64,000 nucleotides of DNA, from the NCBI GenBank assembly GCA_041389725.1, contig JAWKRG010000006.1:372001-436000 (forward strand), read 5' to 3'. Below the pieces are notes generated by a model. The model saw only the letters and a program-made list of their open reading frames with translations. It had not been told where the DNA came from and did no database searches. Positions 44,114-55,046 of this stretch are shown one piece after another (the stretch's first letter is position 1; the number at the start of each line of letters is the position of its first letter). The DNA is from Polyangiaceae bacterium (GTDB taxonomy: Bacteria; Myxococcota_A; Polyangia; Polyangiales; Polyangiaceae). The position numbers were made by a program, and so were the translations under genes.

Positions 44114-44145
44114 CGAGCTGCCGTGTGGCTCAGCCGGGCAGCTCG
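44114..44145. terminator. Hairpin between convergent genes
   Basis: CGAGCTGCC (44114-44122) pairs with GGCAGCTCG (44137-44145), a 9-bp stem with a 14-nt loop, between the convergent stops near 44107 and 44130. No U-tract follows. Confidence 0.35.
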
Positions 44146-45074
44146 TGCTCGCCCAGCGGGAACAAGCGGAAATCGGGCCCGAGCTGCTCGTAGAAGCACC
44201 ACACGTAGGCGCGACCGAACACGATCACCGGCAGCAGCAGCACCGTCCCGATGAAGGGGAGGCCCGCGATGCAGCAGGTCAGGCACGTCGCCAGCATCGC
44301 CACTACCCCCGAGGCGACGGCAACCGCGATGCGAAGCAGGTAGAAGGCGATCAAGGTCGCGACCTGGCCAGAGAGCGCCGCCCTGACCCGCGACGCCGCC
44401 GCACGCCAATCCGGGCCGTCCAGGTACATCGTGGGAACCACGAAATCCTCGAGCAAGGCGGCGAGCACCGCCAAGGGCAGGTCGAGCAGCAAGATGCCGA
44501 CACCGACGCCCGCGCCGATCATCAGCCGGCTGCCGACGATCCCAGCCGCGAGATCTGGCCAGGCCAACCACAGGAACAATCCCACCGCCGAGAGCACCAA
44601 GGCGAGGGAGATCATCGACAGCGCCAGGCGCACGCGAAACAGGGCGCTGCCATGTTCGCTGAAGCGGCGCCACGGCTCCTCCACTAGCGCGCGCTCATGG
44701 ACCACGTTGTCGAGGAAGACGAACTTGCCGCGACTGCTCACCCACAGCAGCAAGACCCCAATGCCAACGCCGACGACGAGCACCACGACACCCACCGTCA
44801 CGATCAGCGCCAGATTGTCGCGAACGAAGTCCACGATCTGGCTCGACCCACCTCCCCGGCGGCCGCTGGTGTCCGGAACATTGGGCATGCTGGCACCCCC
44901 TTCGCCCAGGCTGGCGATCCAGGCGCTGAAGCCCAAGGTGATCCAGCGGCTGAAGTCGAAGGGAAACAGCAAGCGGCGGGTGCGGTCGTAGGCGGCGCGC
45001 AGCGGAGCCGTCAGATCCAGCCCGCTGGCGGGGGGCGGGGCCATCGACCCGAACTCGAAGGGAGCGCCGTGCAC
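44130..45074 (-). CDS. Integral membrane protein of unknown function
   Basis: About 314 residues (ATG 45044 is an alternative start). About five hydrophobic helices: LIVTVGVVVLVVGVGIGVLL, LALSMISLALVLSAVGLFLW, LMIGAGVGVGILLLDLPLAV, IAFYLLRIAVAVASGVVAML and LPFIGTVLLLPVIVFGRAYV. It begins APLRAAYDRTRRLLFPFDFS, a juxtamembrane amphipathic segment. It resembles DUF7544-like membrane proteins, but no function is known. Confidence 0.75.
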   Translation of the reverse strand: MHGAPFEFGSMAPPPASGLDLTAPLRAAYDRTRRLLFPFDFSRWITLGFSAWIASLGEGGASMPNVPDTSGRRGGGSSQIVDFVRDNLALIVTVGVVVLVVGVGIGVLLLWVSSRGKFVFLDNVVHERALVEEPWRRFSEHGSALFRVRLALSMISLALVLSAVGLFLWLAWPDLAAGIVGSRLMIGAGVGVGILLLDLPLAVLAALLEDFVVPTMYLDGPDWRAAASRVRAALSGQVATLIAFYLLRIAVAVASGVVAMLATCLTCCIAGLPFIGTVLLLPVIVFGRAYVWCFYEQLGPDFRLFPLGEHELPG

Positions 45075-45209
45075 GCCGCATCATTGCACGGCCGCGGCGC
45101 ACCGCTGAAGTCCTGCGAGACCCGCCTCTTTTGTTGGCCAAGGCCCTCGCAGAGGGGCGATGGCCCTCGACACCAGGGCCCTGGGTGCGCAAATTTGCGG
45201 CTCGACCCC

Positions 45210-45556
45210 ATGGCATCCAACCCTGGCAACGGCTCACCGGACATCGACCGCGAAGGCGACTTGGCGGTCCAGGAGCGGCAGAAGGCGCGACGTGCTCCCC
45301 GCTACCAGGTCGTGTTCCACAACGACGACTACACGACCATGGAGTTCGTGATCGACGTGCTGATGCAGTTCTTCCACCTGAGTGAAACCAGCGCGACCAA
45401 GGTGATGCTCGAGGTGCATCACAAGGGCTACGGCGTGGTGGGCGTTTTCACCCGCGACATCGCCGAAACCAAGGCGGACCAGGTAATGGCCTACGCCAAG
45501 GAAAATGGTCACCCGCTACGAGTCACCGCAGAACCTGCGGATGACGAGGACGACGA

Positions 45557-45560
<4 letters not shown>
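45210..45560 (+). CDS. clpS: ATP-dependent Clp protease adaptor ClpS
   Basis: 116 residues from ATG 45210. The N-degron-binding core is clear: PRYQVVFHNDDYTTMEFVID (HNDDYT is the substrate pocket), VMLEVHHKGYGVVGVFTRD and AETKADQVMAYAKENGHPLR. ClpS hands Leu/Phe/Tyr/Trp-starting proteins to ClpA. Its stop overlaps the clpA start by ATGA. Confidence 0.96.
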
Positions 45561-47788
<2,228 letters not shown>

Positions 47789-47806
47789 TTCGGCCTCGCT
47801 TGATTG

Positions 47807-47915
47807 CACATGAAGGACGGAAGGGCGGAAGGACTCATCCGTTTGGCGCTGCACCTCGCACAGGCCGACTCTCGAAACCCTGATACCCTTCCGGTCTTCC
47901 GACCTTCCTGTGTCC
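47807..47915. repeat. Intergenic CTTCCG inverted repeat, copy D
   Basis: Inverted unit CACATGAAGGACGGAAGGGC then GGAAGG (47807-47832) and forward unit CCCTTCCGGTCTTCCGACCT then TCCTGTGTCC (47886-47915), between the convergent clpA and thiolase genes. Confidence 0.82.
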
Positions 47916-47934
47916 TCTCCGGCGCGGAGGGGGG

Positions 47935-49128
47935 TCAGCTGGCTTGTAGGACGACGGCGATGCCTTGGCCGCCGCCGATGCAGGCGCCGCCGACGGCGAT
48001 CTGCTTCTTCTGCTTGCGCAGAGTGTAGATCAGGTTCGCCGTGATGCGCGCGCCGCTGGCGCCTAGGGGGTGACCGAGGGCGATGGCGCCGCCGTTGACG
48101 TTGGTCTTCTCCGCAGGCAGTCCGAGCTCCTTTTGCACCGCCAGGAACTGCGGCGCGAAGGCTTCGTTCACGTCGAAGAGATCGACGCCGTCGACCGTGA
48201 GCCCCGTACGCTCGAGCGCCGTGCGGATCGCGGGTGCGGGTCCGATCCCCATCAGGGTCGGCTCGACGCCCGCAACGCCCCAGCCGATGAGCTTGGCAAG
48301 GGGAGCCAGCCCACGCTCCTTGGCCCAGGCTGCGCTGGTGACGACCAGAGCGGCCGCGCCGTCACTGATGCCGGATGCGTTGCCCGCGGTGACAACGCCG
48401 TCCTTCTTGAATACCGGCGGCAACTTGGCGAGACCCTCGAGAGTGGTGTCGGGGCGCGGATGCTCGTCGCGCGTCACGTTCAGAGTCTTGCGTCCCAGGT
48501 TGATCTCCATGGGAGCGATCTCGTCGGCGAAACCGCCGGACTCCTGGGCGGCAGCCCAACGCTTCTGGCTGGAGAGCGCAAAGGCGTCGGCTTGCTCGCG
48601 CGTGATGCCGTACTTCTCCGCCAGATTCTCGGCGGTGATCGCCATCGGCGTCTTGCAGTAGCTATCTGTCAGCGCCTCCCACAAAGAGTCGACGAGCTGC
48701 GGAGGCCGGCCGAACTTCGCTCCATCACGCAGCCCGAACATGACGTGGGGCGCCATGCTCATGTTCTCCGTGCCCGCGGCGAGGACGGCGTCGGCCTCAC
48801 CGAGCAAGATCTGCTCGGCGGCGGTGATCACCGCCTGGAAGCCGGAACCACACAGACGATTCAGCGTCAGAGCCGGAACTTCCACCGGCACCCCCGCCTT
48901 GAGGCCGACGTGGCGAGCACCGTAGATCGCGTCCGCGCTGGTCTGCTGCACATTGCCGAGCACGACGTGCCCGAGGTCGGCACCCTTGACGTTGGCCTGG
49001 GCCAGTGCCGCTTTCGAAGCATGTACAGCCAGGTCGATCGCAGTGACGGACTTGAGTGAGCCCGAGAGCGCGCCGAAGGGCGTGCGCTTCGCGGCAACGA
49101 TCCAGATTTCCTTGTCGAGTTTCTTCAT
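47935..49128 (-). CDS. Acetyl-CoA C-acetyltransferase (thiolase)
   Basis: 397 residues from ATG 49128, preceded by GAGG. Catalytic Cys in LNRLCGSGFQAVI, His in VNGGAIALGHPLGASGARIT, Cys in GGACIGGGQGIAVVL, and the usual VDLFDVNEAFAPQFLAVQ. Thiolases condense two acetyl-CoA units to acetoacetyl-CoA. Near ccr, mcd and mch it probably starts the ethylmalonyl-CoA pathway (PhaA role), though beta-oxidation use is possible. Confidence 0.9.
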   Translation of the reverse strand: MKKLDKEIWIVAAKRTPFGALSGSLKSVTAIDLAVHASKAALAQANVKGADLGHVVLGNVQQTSADAIYGARHVGLKAGVPVEVPALTLNRLCGSGFQAVITAAEQILLGEADAVLAAGTENMSMAPHVMFGLRDGAKFGRPPQLVDSLWEALTDSYCKTPMAITAENLAEKYGITREQADAFALSSQKRWAAAQESGGFADEIAPMEINLGRKTLNVTRDEHPRPDTTLEGLAKLPPVFKKDGVVTAGNASGISDGAAALVVTSAAWAKERGLAPLAKLIGWGVAGVEPTLMGIGPAPAIRTALERTGLTVDGVDLFDVNEAFAPQFLAVQKELGLPAEKTNVNGGAIALGHPLGASGARITANLIYTLRKQKKQIAVGGACIGGGQGIAVVLQAS

Positions 49129-49331
49129 GGTCGCCTCACTGTGCTGAGTGGGTGGGCGCGCTGCCAGGCCCACATGCAGGAGACGCGGGGCCGGGCGCGG
49201 CGGGCAAACCCTAGCGCGCCACAGGGCGAATGGCTCCAGATTCTGGACAGGACCGACGATGGGTTCGCAGACCATCGTCGTCTAGGCACGTTGTGACTCA
49301 GCGGGCACGATCCTGGGGGGCCGAGCTGGCA

Positions 49332-49399
49332 CACTTGCGTGGCACACCCGCCGTCTTTCCACGCAAAAGTGCGGAGCAGAACTTGGCACATGTTTTGCT
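49332..49399 (+). promoter_or_regulatory. Sigma-54 promoter (49384-49399) with an upstream inverted repeat
   Basis: TGGCAC (49384-49389), 5 nt, TTGCT (49395-49399): the -24/-12 pattern TGGCAC-N5-TTGCW with exact GG-N10-GC spacing. Upstream, CACTTGCGTGG (49332-49342) and CCACGCAAAAGTG (49359-49371) form an imperfect inverted repeat that could bind an enhancer protein. Transcription would start near 49410 and read into the small ORF at 49412. Confidence 0.65.
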
Positions 49400-49411
49400 C
49401 GCCGCGGGGGC

Positions 49412-49552
49412 ATGTTGCTAGTCGAGCCCAAGAAGTTGATGAAGGACTTGCTCATCGGTTTCGCGGTTGGCCTCGTGGTCATGGCCGGGCTGAGCTATTC
49501 GGCACGCGGGATGACGCTGTCGACGACGGCAGCCAAGACGTCAGCCCAATAA
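49412..49552 (+). CDS. Small membrane protein candidate (46 or 37 residues)
   Basis: From ATG 49412 the peptide is MLLVEPKKLMKDLLIGFAVG and then LVVMAGLSYSARGMTLSTTA, ending TSAQ. The segment DLLIGFAVGLVVMAGLSYSA is one membrane helix. An internal ATG at 49439 (MKDLLIGF) would leave a 29-nt leader from the predicted sigma-54 start near 49410, whereas ATG 49412 would be almost leaderless but follows GGGGG. It is too small for homology and is supported mainly by the promoter. Confidence 0.4.
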   Translation: MLLVEPKKLMKDLLIGFAVGLVVMAGLSYSARGMTLSTTAAKTSAQ

Positions 49553-49691
49553 CGCTGCCGGCAAGATCTTCACGCTGCGCACTACCCCGGTGCGGCGGCC
49601 GCATGGCCGCGGCGGCCGCATGGACGCTGCGCGCTGACCGGTCCGCGCGGCGGCCTCGTGGCCGCCGCCCCCTGACCGCGCACCACCGCGC

Positions 49692-50936
49692 TCAGGCCAG
49701 GGTCTTCTGTCCGCGCTCCAGCGCGTTGACCAGGATCGACATGTTGCCGTTCGGATGTCGGTTCTCGCGCATCAGCTGGTGCGCTGCCCCGGTCTCGTCG
49801 AAGGTGAACACCTGCGACAGGCAAGGGTCCACCTTCCCGGCGACGACCAGGTCGTTGAGCCCTTTCGCCTGATCGTCATTGGCGAAGTGCGAGCCCTGCA
49901 ACCGCTTTTGGCGCATCCAGTGGTAGCGCAAATCCAGCGTCGCGTTGTAGCCGGTGGTGCCAGCGCAGATCACGACCATGCCGCCGGTGTCGCAGACGAA
50001 GATCGACGTCGGGATGGTGGACTCGCCAGGATGCTCGAACACGATGCTCGCGTTGCGCTTCTCGCCCAGCGCTTCCCAGAACTCCCGGCCGAAGGCCTTG
50101 GCCTGGTGCAGCCACTCGGCGTAGCCCGCGTCGTCCTTCCAATGCGGCAGCATGCCCCAGTGATGGAAGTGCTTGCGGTTCATCACGCCGACGGCACCCA
50201 GCTGCTTGCAGTAGTCGACCTTGTCGTCGCTGCTGACGACCGCGACGGCTTTGGCGCCCGCGGCTGCCACGATCTGAATGGCCATGCTGCCCAGGCCGCC
50301 AGCGCCGCCCCAAATCAGCACCGCGTCGTCGGCGGTCAGAGTGTTGCCGGCCCAGCCGTGGAGCATGCGGTAGGCGGTGGCACCGACGAGCATGTAGGCC
50401 GCTGCCTCCTCCCAGGACAAGTGCGCCGGTTTGGGCAGACACTGGTGCGACTGCACCTTGGTGAACTGCGCGAAGCTGCCGTAGTTCGTTTCGTAGCCCC
50501 AGATGCGCTGTGAGTTTGCCAGCATCGGGTCTTTTCCAGCGACTACGTGCGGGTCCTTGGGGTCCCAAACGCCACAATGCACGACGACCTCGTCGCCGAC
50601 GTTGACGTTCTTCACACGTTCGCCAACCTTCCACACCACGCCGCTCGCGTCGGAGCCGCCAATGTGAAAATCTTCCTTCTCACCTTGCCGCTGACGCGTC
50701 TTGATCACGTCGATCGGCACTCCCAGCGCGGCCCATACGTTGTTGTAGTTCACCCCCGCAGCCATCACGTAGATCAAGACATCGTCGGGACCGATCTGCG
50801 GAGGTGTCAGCTCTTCGCGCACGAACGCGACCGTCGGCTCGCCGAATCGATCCTGACGGATCACTTGGGCCAGCATGCGCTCGGGAACGTGACCGAGGGG
50901 CGGAACCTCACCCAGCGAATACAGACTCTTGGCCAT
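49692..50936 (-). CDS. ccr: Crotonyl-CoA carboxylase/reductase
   Basis: 414 residues. A medium-chain dehydrogenase/reductase of the Ccr type: AAGVNYNNVWA (with the CO2-site Asn), GGSDASGVVWKVGERVKN, the Ccr hallmark GYETNYGSFAQF, Rossmann GGAGGLGSMAIQIVAAAGAK and PGESTIPTSIFVCDTGGMVV. It turns crotonyl-CoA plus CO2 and NADPH into (2S)-ethylmalonyl-CoA, the key step of the ethylmalonyl-CoA pathway. It is not the plain quinone oxidoreductase it superficially resembles, because of the GYET and VNYNN signatures. Confidence 0.93.
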   Translation of the reverse strand: MAKSLYSLGEVPPLGHVPERMLAQVIRQDRFGEPTVAFVREELTPPQIGPDDVLIYVMAAGVNYNNVWAALGVPIDVIKTRQRQGEKEDFHIGGSDASGVVWKVGERVKNVNVGDEVVVHCGVWDPKDPHVVAGKDPMLANSQRIWGYETNYGSFAQFTKVQSHQCLPKPAHLSWEEAAAYMLVGATAYRMLHGWAGNTLTADDAVLIWGGAGGLGSMAIQIVAAAGAKAVAVVSSDDKVDYCKQLGAVGVMNRKHFHHWGMLPHWKDDAGYAEWLHQAKAFGREFWEALGEKRNASIVFEHPGESTIPTSIFVCDTGGMVVICAGTTGYNATLDLRYHWMRQKRLQGSHFANDDQAKGLNDLVVAGKVDPCLSQVFTFDETGAAHQLMRENRHPNGNMSILVNALERGQKTLA

Positions 50937-51122
50937 GGCGGGGGAATCCTATAGCGCGATGCGCAATTGGGCGAGGCCTCCAGGCGAAATCCGCAGAAGT
51001 TGCGCCGCGTTGAGCCATTGACGCGCCTTCGGGCGCGGGCCTATGACCGACCCAAGCTCATCGACAGAGCAGCGCCGCGCGCTTCAGGCGTCGGCTGCCG
51101 CCCCAACTCCCGAGGATCAGCC

Positions 51123-52814
51123 GTGAACGACCCCTCGCCCGTCCCCCCGATCGAAGGAAGCGGCAGCCTTTCGGCCCCGCTCGCCGCCCTGCAATCCCTC
51201 TACGAACGCGCAGAACAGCAGGTGCTCGCCCGCACCGCAGAGGGTGGGCGCATCGCATCCAAGCGTTTGGATGCGGAACAGCTGGCGGCCCATGCCCTGG
51301 CCTACCTGGGCACCGAACTGACCGCGGCGCGCCAACTCACCTCCTGGCTCGCTCGGTTGGAGGAACGCGGACGCGCCTCCGAAGTCGAGAAGCGCATCGT
51401 CGGCGTGTACGTCGGCGAGCTAGTGCGCAACCTGCGCGGGGGCATCGACCTCGGCCCCTGTGAGTCCATCGCACTGGCGGAGCTCGGCATCGATGCGCAG
51501 ACCCTCCAGACCACGATTGGCAACCCCGAGGTAGTGGCCTTCGCGGACCGCTACGCGAACGGCGCGAGCGTCTGTGCCCTGGCTCGCGCTGCGGACCAGG
51601 CCCACAGCTACGGAGACGCGCTGCTCGACGACGAAACTCTGGAAGCCATTCGGACGGAGTTTCGCCGCTTCACCGACAGTGAGGTCGTCGGCATCGCTCA
51701 GCAGGTACACCAGCGCGACGTCCTCATCCCCCTGTCGTTGCTCGAGCACATGGCGGAGCTGGGTGTGTTCGGCTTGACGATTCCCGAAGAGTACGGCGGC
51801 CAAGGCCTTGGCAAGGTGGCCATGTGCGTCGTGACCGAGGAACTCAGCCGTGGCTACATCGGTGTCGGCTCCCTCGGCACGCGCGCGGAAATCGCCGCGG
51901 AGCTGATCCTGATCGGTGGAACCGAAGATCAGAAGCAGCGCTTCCTGCCTCGCATCGCCAGCGGCGAGATGCTGCCCACCGCCGTATTCACGGAGCCCAA
52001 CTTCGGCTCGGATCTGGCTCACATCAAGACCCGGGCAGAACGCCAGGGCGACGGCAGCTGGAAGGTCTACGGGCAGAAGACCTGGATCACCCACGCCACC
52101 CGCGCGGATCTGATGACGCTCCTCGCCCGCACCAATCCCGACGATACGGGCTATGGCGGCCTGAGCATGTTCCTGGCGGAGAAGCAGCGCGGCAGCGAAG
52201 AGCGACCCGAGAGCGAGGGCTTCGTGGACCCGGGCATCACAGGCACGGAAATCAAGGTCTTGGGCTACCGCGGCATGAAGGAGTTCGAGATCTCCTTCGA
52301 CGGCTTCACCGTCGCGGACGGCGGGCTGCTGGGCGGCCAAGAAGGCAAAGGCTTCAAGCAACTGATGGCCACCTTCGAGAGCGCGCGCATTCAGACGGCG
52401 GCCCGCGGCGTAGGGGTTGCACAAGCGGCGCTCGAAGAGGCGCACCGCTATGCGCAGGAGCGCATTCAGTTCGGGGCGCCGATCTTCAAGTTTCCCCGGG
52501 TGCAGCGCAAGCTGGGGCGAATGATCGCGCGCATCATGGCGTCGCGGCAGTTGTGCTACTTCGCGGCCCGCGAAAAGGACGGGGGAACGCGCTGCGATCT
52601 GGAGGCCGGCATGGCCAAGCTGCTCGGCACCCGCGCCGCCTGGGAGTCCGCGGATGCCTGCGTGCAAATCCACGGCGGAAACGGCTACGCCGAAGAGTAC
52701 GTCGCCAGCCGTCTGTTGGTGGATGCCCGCGTGCTGAGTATTTTTGAAGGTGCGAACGAAATTCAGGCGCATGTGATCGCGCGACGCCTGTTGGAGCAAG
52801 CGCAAAGCAAGTAG
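51123..52814 (+). CDS. mcd: (2S)-Methylsuccinyl-CoA dehydrogenase (acyl-CoA dehydrogenase family)
   Basis: 563 residues from GTG 51123, preceded by GAGG. The N-terminal extension of about 150 residues (to NPEVVAFADRYANGA) is longer than in ordinary acyl-CoA dehydrogenases and typical of Mcd. The ACAD core follows: LTIPEEYGGQGLGKVAMCVV, FTEPNFGSDLA, the flavin/substrate loop VQIHGGNGYAEEYVASRL and FEGANEIQ. It oxidises methylsuccinyl-CoA to mesaconyl-CoA with ETF as acceptor. Mesaconyl-CoA hydratase is next (8-bp gap). Confidence 0.9.
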   Translation: MNDPSPVPPIEGSGSLSAPLAALQSLYERAEQQVLARTAEGGRIASKRLDAEQLAAHALAYLGTELTAARQLTSWLARLEERGRASEVEKRIVGVYVGELVRNLRGGIDLGPCESIALAELGIDAQTLQTTIGNPEVVAFADRYANGASVCALARAADQAHSYGDALLDDETLEAIRTEFRRFTDSEVVGIAQQVHQRDVLIPLSLLEHMAELGVFGLTIPEEYGGQGLGKVAMCVVTEELSRGYIGVGSLGTRAEIAAELILIGGTEDQKQRFLPRIASGEMLPTAVFTEPNFGSDLAHIKTRAERQGDGSWKVYGQKTWITHATRADLMTLLARTNPDDTGYGGLSMFLAEKQRGSEERPESEGFVDPGITGTEIKVLGYRGMKEFEISFDGFTVADGGLLGGQEGKGFKQLMATFESARIQTAARGVGVAQAALEEAHRYAQERIQFGAPIFKFPRVQRKLGRMIARIMASRQLCYFAAREKDGGTRCDLEAGMAKLLGTRAAWESADACVQIHGGNGYAEEYVASRLLVDARVLSIFEGANEIQAHVIARRLLEQAQSK

Positions 52815-52822
52815 GAGGAGCC

Positions 52823-53914
52823 ATGAGCGGAGTACGCAGCCTGGCCTATGGCCGCATGCTGGAAGATTTCAAGGTCGGCGACGTCTATCGCCACCCCTGG
52901 GAAGTCACCGTCGACGAGGGCATGATCGCGATGTTCGCTGCGTCCTTTCAGGACGCCATGCCGACCTTCGCGAGTCGGCGCTACGCGCAAGCGCTCGGGT
53001 TCCGCGATCGCCCCGTGCACCCCTTCATGCTGCTCAACCTGGGACTGTCCTTCAGCGTGCACGACGTATCGGAGCAGGCGATTGCGCACTTGGCCTACAT
53101 CGACGTGCGCTTTCCCGCGGCATGCTACGCGGGCGACACGGTCACCGCCTCGAGCGCGGTGCTCTCGGTCAAGCCTGCGTCCAAAGGCGATCGCGGCGTG
53201 GTCGAAGTGCGAACGCTCCTGGAGACCCAGGACGGCACCGTGGTGTGCCGCTTCGATCGCAAGGCGCTCGTACGCGCCGGCAAGGTGGCCGGTCGACCCG
53301 CGGATCCCTATCCCGCCGCGGCCCAGAGCACAGACTCCAGCGAATCCCTACCGAGAGAACTGCGCGACGGCGTCGCTGCAGCTACCGCGCGTGGGGGGTT
53401 CCCGGGCTTCTTCGAGGATGTCGACGTCGGTGACGTCTTCTTTCACGGTGTGGGTAAGACCGTCGGTGAGTCCGAACACATGCAGCTGACGCAGCTGTGT
53501 CGCAACAGCCACCCAATTCACTTCGACGAGATCTACTGCAAGGACAAGTCCTTCGCGAAGACACGCGTCGTGTACGGCGGATTGGTACTGTCTTGGGTGC
53601 TCTCTCTGGCCAGCCGCGACTTGGCGGGAAACGCCGTGTGGGACGTCGGGTTGGATCAGGGCGCGCATCCGAATGGTGTGCTCGCCGGTGACACGCTGTA
53701 CGCTTCCAGCCAAGTGATCGCCAAGCAGGATGCCGGACCGAACGCTGGCATCGTCACGTTGCGGGTAGTTGGCACCAAGAACCGCTCTGGTGAAGAGCTC
53801 TTCGTCACTCCCGGAGGGCTATTCAGCCCCGAGCTGGGCAAGAGCGAAGGGCGGATCGCCGAGAAGGTCGTGGAGATCAGCCGCAAACTCCTGGTTCGCA
53901 AGCGCCCGAGCTGA
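52823..53914 (+). CDS. mch: Mesaconyl-CoA hydratase (double MaoC domain)
   Basis: 363 residues. Two hot-dog MaoC domains, the N-terminal one from GRMLEDFKVGDVYRHPWEVT and the second with FHGVGKTVGESEHMQLTQLC, NSHPIHFDEIY (hydratase-type Asp/His pocket) and GGLVLSWVLSLASRDL. It hydrates mesaconyl-CoA to (2R,3S)-beta-methylmalyl-CoA. ATG 52823 follows TAGGAGGAGCC. The mcd-mch pair reproduces the order seen in other ethylmalonyl-CoA pathways. Confidence 0.92.
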   Translation: MSGVRSLAYGRMLEDFKVGDVYRHPWEVTVDEGMIAMFAASFQDAMPTFASRRYAQALGFRDRPVHPFMLLNLGLSFSVHDVSEQAIAHLAYIDVRFPAACYAGDTVTASSAVLSVKPASKGDRGVVEVRTLLETQDGTVVCRFDRKALVRAGKVAGRPADPYPAAAQSTDSSESLPRELRDGVAAATARGGFPGFFEDVDVGDVFFHGVGKTVGESEHMQLTQLCRNSHPIHFDEIYCKDKSFAKTRVVYGGLVLSWVLSLASRDLAGNAVWDVGLDQGAHPNGVLAGDTLYASSQVIAKQDAGPNAGIVTLRVVGTKNRSGEELFVTPGGLFSPELGKSEGRIAEKVVEISRKLLVRKRPS

Positions 53915-53981
53915 GCTTGCCCCACGACAGCCCATGCAAAAACGCACGGCCAGGCCGCAAAGCCAGGTAGACTGAGGGTCC

Positions 53982-55046
53982 ATGCCTAGCTGGCTGGTGC
54001 GCAGCATGGGCTCCGAGCCCCAGGGCCCGTACTCCACGGAGCAGATCATCGCGGCGGTGGACGCCGGCGATCTGGGAGTGGAGATCGAGGTCACTCCCCA
54101 GGGTTCGGACAACTGGTTGCCCATCGAAATGGTCCCCGAGTTCGCGGAGCTTGCGTTCTTCGACGGAGAGACGAACGTGATTGCCTCGCCGTGGTTTCAA
54201 GAGCTCGCGCGCTCGGCGCCGTCACAGCCGGCGCCAGCGCCGCATGACGCGCACTCTCGCGCTCCTGCAGTAGCGCCGCCACCTGCACCGGTGGGAATGC
54301 CTCCGAGGCCAGCCGCACCACAACACGACCTCGCGCCCCGACCTGCCATGCCGGTCAGTGACCGCGACCAAGACGCGATCGCCACCAAGGTGGTGCAGTC
54401 CCCCCTGGAGTTTGCCGCTCGCGTTTCCGCTTCCGCCGAACCGATGTTGGGCTCGGGGCCCGAGCCGCTGTCGAGCCCGAGTTTCGAGCCAATGGCGGAT
54501 AGTCGCTCGCAGCCTGGCGATCTGTATGACGACTTCGATGAGACGATGACCCGCGTCGCCGTCGGCAAGGGCGCGAACCCCCTGCCGCCTACCGCTGCGT
54601 TTTCGCGCCCCGGTGTTTTGCCGACGCTGAGCATGGATCGCGAAGCGCTGCTCGGAGGAGGCCCACCCGCCGGAGGCGCGCCGGGCGGCCCGTCCTACGG
54701 CGCTCCCTCCCCGGCGGCTGCGCCACCGCCTCACGCTCATGCGGCGGTCGACCCCCTGGCCCCTACGGCGAAACCCTACGGCAACGATGCGATCGCCCCC
54801 TACGTCGACGCGGCGCCGCCCTACCCAAACGCGATGCCCTACGCTGAAGGCCAGCAGTTCAGCGGGCCGCCGATGCCGCCCCAAGGATTCCCGCCGCAAG
54901 CTCCGGCGCCGACCTATGGGCAACCGTCCTACCCGCAGCCTCAGGCAGACGGGAGCGAGACGGGCATCAAGGTGCTCATCGTCCTGATCGTCCTGCTGGC
55001 AATGGCCCTCACGGTCGTGTTGGTGCTGCTCATCACGCAGTCATGA
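53982..55046 (+). CDS. Tail-anchored protein with N-terminal GYF-like domain
   Basis: About 354 residues. The first about 60 residues (SWLVRSMGSEPQGPYSTEQI, DNWLPIEMVPEF) look like a GYF_2 domain for Pro-rich ligands. A long Pro/Ala/Tyr linker (80-325) follows, then one C-terminal TM helix (GIKVLIVLIVLLAMALTVVL) with a short tail. Cytoplasmic face with a C-terminal anchor. Its stop overlaps the hydantoinase start by ATGA. Confidence 0.78.
   Translation: MPSWLVRSMGSEPQGPYSTEQIIAAVDAGDLGVEIEVTPQGSDNWLPIEMVPEFAELAFFDGETNVIASPWFQELARSAPSQPAPAPHDAHSRAPAVAPPPAPVGMPPRPAAPQHDLAPRPAMPVSDRDQDAIATKVVQSPLEFAARVSASAEPMLGSGPEPLSSPSFEPMADSRSQPGDLYDDFDETMTRVAVGKGANPLPPTAAFSRPGVLPTLSMDREALLGGGPPAGGAPGGPSYGAPSPAAAPPPHAHAAVDPLAPTAKPYGNDAIAPYVDAAPPYPNAMPYAEGQQFSGPPMPPQGFPPQAPAPTYGQPSYPQPQADGSETGIKVLIVLIVLLAMALTVVLVLLITQS

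Noticed and set aside
51420..52805. 461-codon reverse frame opposite mcd
   Set aside because: Mirror frame of a clear acyl-CoA dehydrogenase; no independent start or homology.
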